Shown here: positions 62,901-64,000 of the stretch, piece after piece
How positions within the stretch are numbered: position 1 is the first letter of the stretch
Layout of the letters: each line of letters starts with the position of its first letter
Origin: Janthinobacterium sp. B9-8
GTDB taxonomy: Bacteria; Pseudomonadota; Gammaproteobacteria; Burkholderiales; Chitinibacteraceae
Assembly: GCF_000969645.2 (NCBI RefSeq)
Contig: NZ_CP014222.1
Location: 3,723,740 to 3,787,739 of the forward strand
Direction: 5' to 3'
DNA length: 64,000 bases
Program-made: the position numbers and the translations under genes
The notes under the pieces: model-generated
What the model saw: the letters and a program-made list of their open reading frames with translations, nothing else
What the model was told of the DNA's origin: nothing
Database searches by the model: none

Positions 62901-64000
62901 TCTGCAAAAGGATTTGCCACAAAGCGGCTGGCGGTTTGGCCGGGGCGGCGCAGATAGCCAAGCGCCATTCCTTCACCGGCCAGATATAAATCACCCACCA
63001 CGCCCTGTGCCACTTTTTGCAAAGCATGGTTAAGCACATAAGCCCGAGTATTGGCCACAGGCAGGCCGATGACCGGCTGCTCCGCCTGCGACACGCAAGC
63101 GCCTAAGGCGTCGATGGTGTATTCAGTGGGGCCATAAAAATTATAAACATGCAGGTGGGAATGCTGGCGCAGCTCATTCCACAGCGCCGGAGACACAGCC
63201 TCGCCACCAATCAGAATCAGATCAGGCACATGGTTGGCCGCGGCCAGACCGCAAGCGAGCAGCTGTTGTAATACTGGTGGCGGTACATCCAGCATATCGA
63301 TTTGCTGCGCTTGAATAAGCTCGAGCAAGGCCTGTGCATCACGCCGCAATTCTTCATCGCAAAGATGTAACTCATGGCCCAAAAGTAAAAAGAACAGCGG
63401 CTCCCAAGAAGCATCAAATGAGAACGACGTGCTATGCGCCGCACGCACTCTGCGCCCGCCAAGGCGCTGCATCATGTCCGCAATAAAACCATGCTGATGA
63501 GAGATCAGTAAATTAACTAAACTGCCGTGGCTAACCATCACCCCCTTAGGCTTACCGGTCGATCCGGAGGTATAAATAATGTAGGCAAGATCCCTTTTAT
63601 TTAAAGGAGCAGCCCTTTCGCTATCACTGACCGGCAGTGCAGATAAAGCAGACAATTGCGCCATGCAATCCGGCGAATCTAGATATAAAGCCTGTGCCTG
63701 CAAAGGTAGATCGCAATCGCTTAAAGCCAGCAGCAGAGCGGGCTGTGCATCGTCGCACAGCATGGCCAAACGATCTTTTGGGTAATCCAGATCCAGCGGC
63801 AAATAAGCCGCGCCTGCCGACAATACCGCCAACACAGACACCACCGAATCCACACTGCGTGGCAAGGCAATGGCGACAATATCGCCTCGGCCTATCCCTT
63901 GCTGCATCAGCAGGCGGGCAAGGCGCGCTACTTTGGCGCTTAGCGCGCTAAAATCCAGCGTTTCCGCCCCAAAAACTAGCGCCTTATACCCGGCAGAACG
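56951..64000 (-). CDS. Dimodular siderophore NRPS, EntF-like (partial, runs off the right edge)
   Basis: The frame stays open to the window end; residues before the Met at 63907 (for example ALVFGAETLDFSALSAK) are already adenylation-domain sequence, so the true start lies outside. Counting from that Met: adenylation 1 to about 455 (TSGSTGKPKG, A10 NGKIDKQ), carrier 1 with pantetheine Ser501, epimerization 555-1000 (HHLLIDGVSWRIL, FNYLGR), condensation 1020-1460 of the D-donor type (LPLQEGLLFH, HHLVVDG), adenylation 2 1475-1975, carrier 2 with Ser2023, and thioesterase 2080-2318 with GYSFGG (Ser2157), Asp2184 and His2293. Adenylation 2 matches EntF through FDVSVWEFFWP, HFVPSML, VFCSGEALP and NLYGPTEAAVDV, the serine-selecting pocket. 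Together this predicts a DHB-D-aminoacyl-L-Ser chain, cyclised or released by the thioesterase. The gene is convergent with fepC. Confidence 0.93.
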   Translation of the reverse strand, partial: RSAGYKALVFGAETLDFSALSAKVARLARLLMQQGIGRGDIVAIALPRSVDSVVSVLAVLSAGAAYLPLDLDYPKDRLAMLCDDAQPALLLALSDCDLPLQAQALYLDSPDCMAQLSALSALPVSDSERAAPLNKRDLAYIIYTSGSTGKPKGVMVSHGSLVNLLISHQHGFIADMMQRLGGRRVRAAHSTSFSFDASWEPLFFLLLGHELHLCDEELRRDAQALLELIQAQQIDMLDVPPPVLQQLLACGLAAANHVPDLILIGGEAVSPALWNELRQHSHLHVYNFYGPTEYTIDALGACVSQAEQPVIGLPVANTRAYVLNHALQKVAQGVVGDLYLAGEGMALGYLRRPGQTASRFVANPFAEGLMYRTGDLVRWRTDGLLEFIGRADFQIKVRGFRIELGEVEHALLKLAGVKGAVVIAEPLAASHRLIAYCTVEHDAPGLSLDLLARLAEQLPDYMIPAALMILPDWPLNVNGKIDKQALPKPAQESQSRPAANEAERLLCNGVAKVLGLEILGPDDDFFHLGGDSISAMALGSELRRSGFLLRPRDVFSQRTPARMATILERLDSAPTTGSEATGRLGRLPIVSWFAEHYGLDRRFAQGVLLRIPKEIQLAHLQAALHAVQRSHPVLRAKVDEQGLVLTAPAATLDTAQPEQQQLLQQDDFSAVMDARFEAACASLKPSAGKMMQAVHFVGEDDSYLMLVLHHLLIDGVSWRILLADLQEASEAALNNTAALLLRESCTVQDWAQRLAGQIPARRSELALWQAALAEPAAGRALDPVRDTYGSASQCRTLLDAGLSTALLFDLPAAYQAQIEEVMLLAVSLAYSEVFASPRVSVSLESHGRQLDDEHADLSRTIGWLTSEYPLAIELKGLDLAGVCAGTHAAVEAVKAIKRSTRAIADKGLGYGILRYLDDENGPALAKLESAHRPQFLFNYLGRFTGGAAFWAPQSTAGYFADAFAVNTDPTMPLLYGLEVNLFVEESSSGPQLALNWTWATALFSEAEIAALHQRFTAYVAGLKHFAQARPLLAVDTLVSVETPVSDSALHVLSQRYGPLAAVLPALPLQEGLLFHAQLGDASSKYNSITRIELLGALDIERLRDALEAVLVRHPQLAAMFDNESGNQAMQLLPLVSGNERRWPWVQQDLSHLSAAEQEAELARLEQQEINRDFVIGEADLLLNALLVRQGHHQHTLCLTAHHLVVDGWSTPIMLGDLLLAYGEGTLAATRVDYPTVVKQLAARPLAATREIWSDVLAGVKPTLLFGNNPEPGKVNTLELVVPKALEQALTAQARQQGLTLNTMMQGMWAALLSIMSGRNDVVFGSPVSGRFSPVKGIDEHIGLFSNTLPVRVRLNPHQPLLAQLAAVQAQQIQLLEHDGLGLGEIQRLAGAPTLFDTLLVVENYPEQDELLARDYRGLRVGALRNRGYTHYPLTVLVLPGQQLRLVIEYRDVVQDAAQLPERILMLLNHLADEADLPWSAFKPQIQAEQALIQSLNATETPLPAYTLCDLLQAQAERTPDAVALQDVERSLSYRQMRLEVAQLAGHLQAVGVRAGDIVAVALPRSAHLSLALMAALEVGAAYLPLDVGYPDERLSYMVADAKPRLIISDSTLAARFAAMGPLLLADRLPEHAPQHDVVALTPDHAAYLLYTSGSTGRPKGVLVSHRAIVNRLVWMQHEYALQADDVVLQKTPCSFDVSVWEFFWPLMYGAKLFMAPPEAHKDPEELLQLIAEQQITTLHFVPSMLAAFIAQPNALLPDCASLKRVFCSGEALPRELADRYAALIAAPLHNLYGPTEAAVDVTYKPAQDKDAGTERASSVPIGRPVWNTQLRVLDAYLREVPLGVAGDLYLTGVQLADGYLGRPSLTAGRFVADPFALGERMYRTGDVVRYLPTGDVEYLGRSDDQLKIRGQRIELGEIEAALLQQPGIARAVVHARLLGVQAAATGADARQLLAYAIAEDSQSPPDSLAVLVALAQVLPAYMVPVALVYLSEFPLSANGKLDRKALPEPALLASSARRAPRAGLESQIANVFAQILGQSAISADDDFFMLGGHSLMAMRLAAALRSELKRPVSVGQIMVASSVQKLAALLSDEQQANDPNNAGFGEVLYLRAGLGKPLFFIHPASGFAWQYSGFASQLSSQWPLIGLQSPRPDGVIATCADMDEVCERHLANLLRIQPQGPYHLLGYSFGGAVAHGLAARLQAMGEQVAFLGLFDMYPPEEQDWTAPSEEIANTELDREREQFMLAAEEGADEFMLREKTEMFEQIVANYADAVRLLSKARSPRYEGKAQLFVASRTLPADWDIQASWAAYVGELEVHYLDCAHEDIVSPESLTVLGPLLDQILTKTLS

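Noticed and set aside
63907..64000. Taking the Met at 63907 as the NRPS start
   Set aside because: The 31 codons between it and the window edge are open and read as adenylation-domain sequence, so the gene continues to the right.
57000..64000. An MbtH-like small gene as NRPS partner
   Set aside because: No short frame with the MbtH pattern (conserved N, E and SLWP residues) is visible in the window; it may lie beyond the right edge.
1..64000. CRISPR arrays or insertion sequences
   Set aside because: No set of regularly spaced direct repeats and no transposase frame was found; the repeats seen are single palindromes.

Overview
This window is chromosomal DNA of a Gram-negative proteobacterium. 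Outer-membrane, lipoprotein and periplasmic signals are common, and rsuA, slyX, nudC, ygiQ, yqfB/yqiA-type genes and a cobalamin-dependent metH are present. The GC content is moderate, genes are dense, LysR regulators are abundant, and the gene content resembles Neisseriales such as Chromobacterium or Iodobacter. That placement is an inference from gene content, not something the sequence proves. I see no transposase, phage gene, rRNA or CRISPR array.

Layout. 1-7.5 kb: a PfkB sugar/nucleoside kinase, an orphan sugar-binding protein, a FecR-domain protein, a lipid-anchored 5'-nucleotidase, RsuA and a GDSL esterase lipoprotein. 8-21 kb: TSUP permease, NudC, a hexapeptide acyltransferase coupled to an unknown protein, two short-chain dehydrogenases, an unusual outer-membrane protein with a leucine-rich repeat belt, a glycosyltransferase/acyltransferase pair, and three LysR regulators, each next to a divergent gene. 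21-35 kb: methyltransferase, periplasmic beta-carbonic anhydrase, YgiQ, SlyX, MarC, YqfB, an MFS transporter, orphan periplasmic binding proteins, an atypical metallo-beta-lactamase-fold protein and a patatin-like protein whose catalytic residues appear lost. 35-49 kb: a chemoreceptor, an orphan Liv-type binding protein, DyP peroxidase, YqiA esterase, quinone oxidoreductase, MetH, an HD-domain protein, BluB and tRNA-Gln.

49.7-64 kb: the most interesting block, a catecholate siderophore locus. It holds an Sfp-type phosphopantetheinyl transferase, EntA-like 2,3-dihydro-2,3-dihydroxybenzoate dehydrogenase, FepB-like binding protein, EntS-like exporter, FepD-FepG-FepC importer, and a very large NRPS that runs off the right edge. 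The visible NRPS is A-T-E-C-A-T-TE. The last module closely resembles EntF and has a serine-type pocket. The first module ends in an epimerization domain. Together these predict a (2,3-dihydroxybenzoyl-D-aminoacyl-L-seryl)n product released by the thioesterase, in the manner of trichrysobactin or trivanchrobactin rather than plain enterobactin. Two dyad sequences in the divergent promoter regions are candidate Fur/iron operators. Genes for isochorismate synthase, DHB activation, the aryl carrier and the outer-membrane receptor are not in the window.

Two families of dispersed intergenic palindromes run through the window. One is a GTAG-bounded REP-like hairpin with at least five copies; the other is a longer element with 25-bp perfect arms. 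One REP-like copy supplies the C-terminus and stop codon of the outer-membrane protein gene, and one long palindrome abuts the 5' end of another gene.
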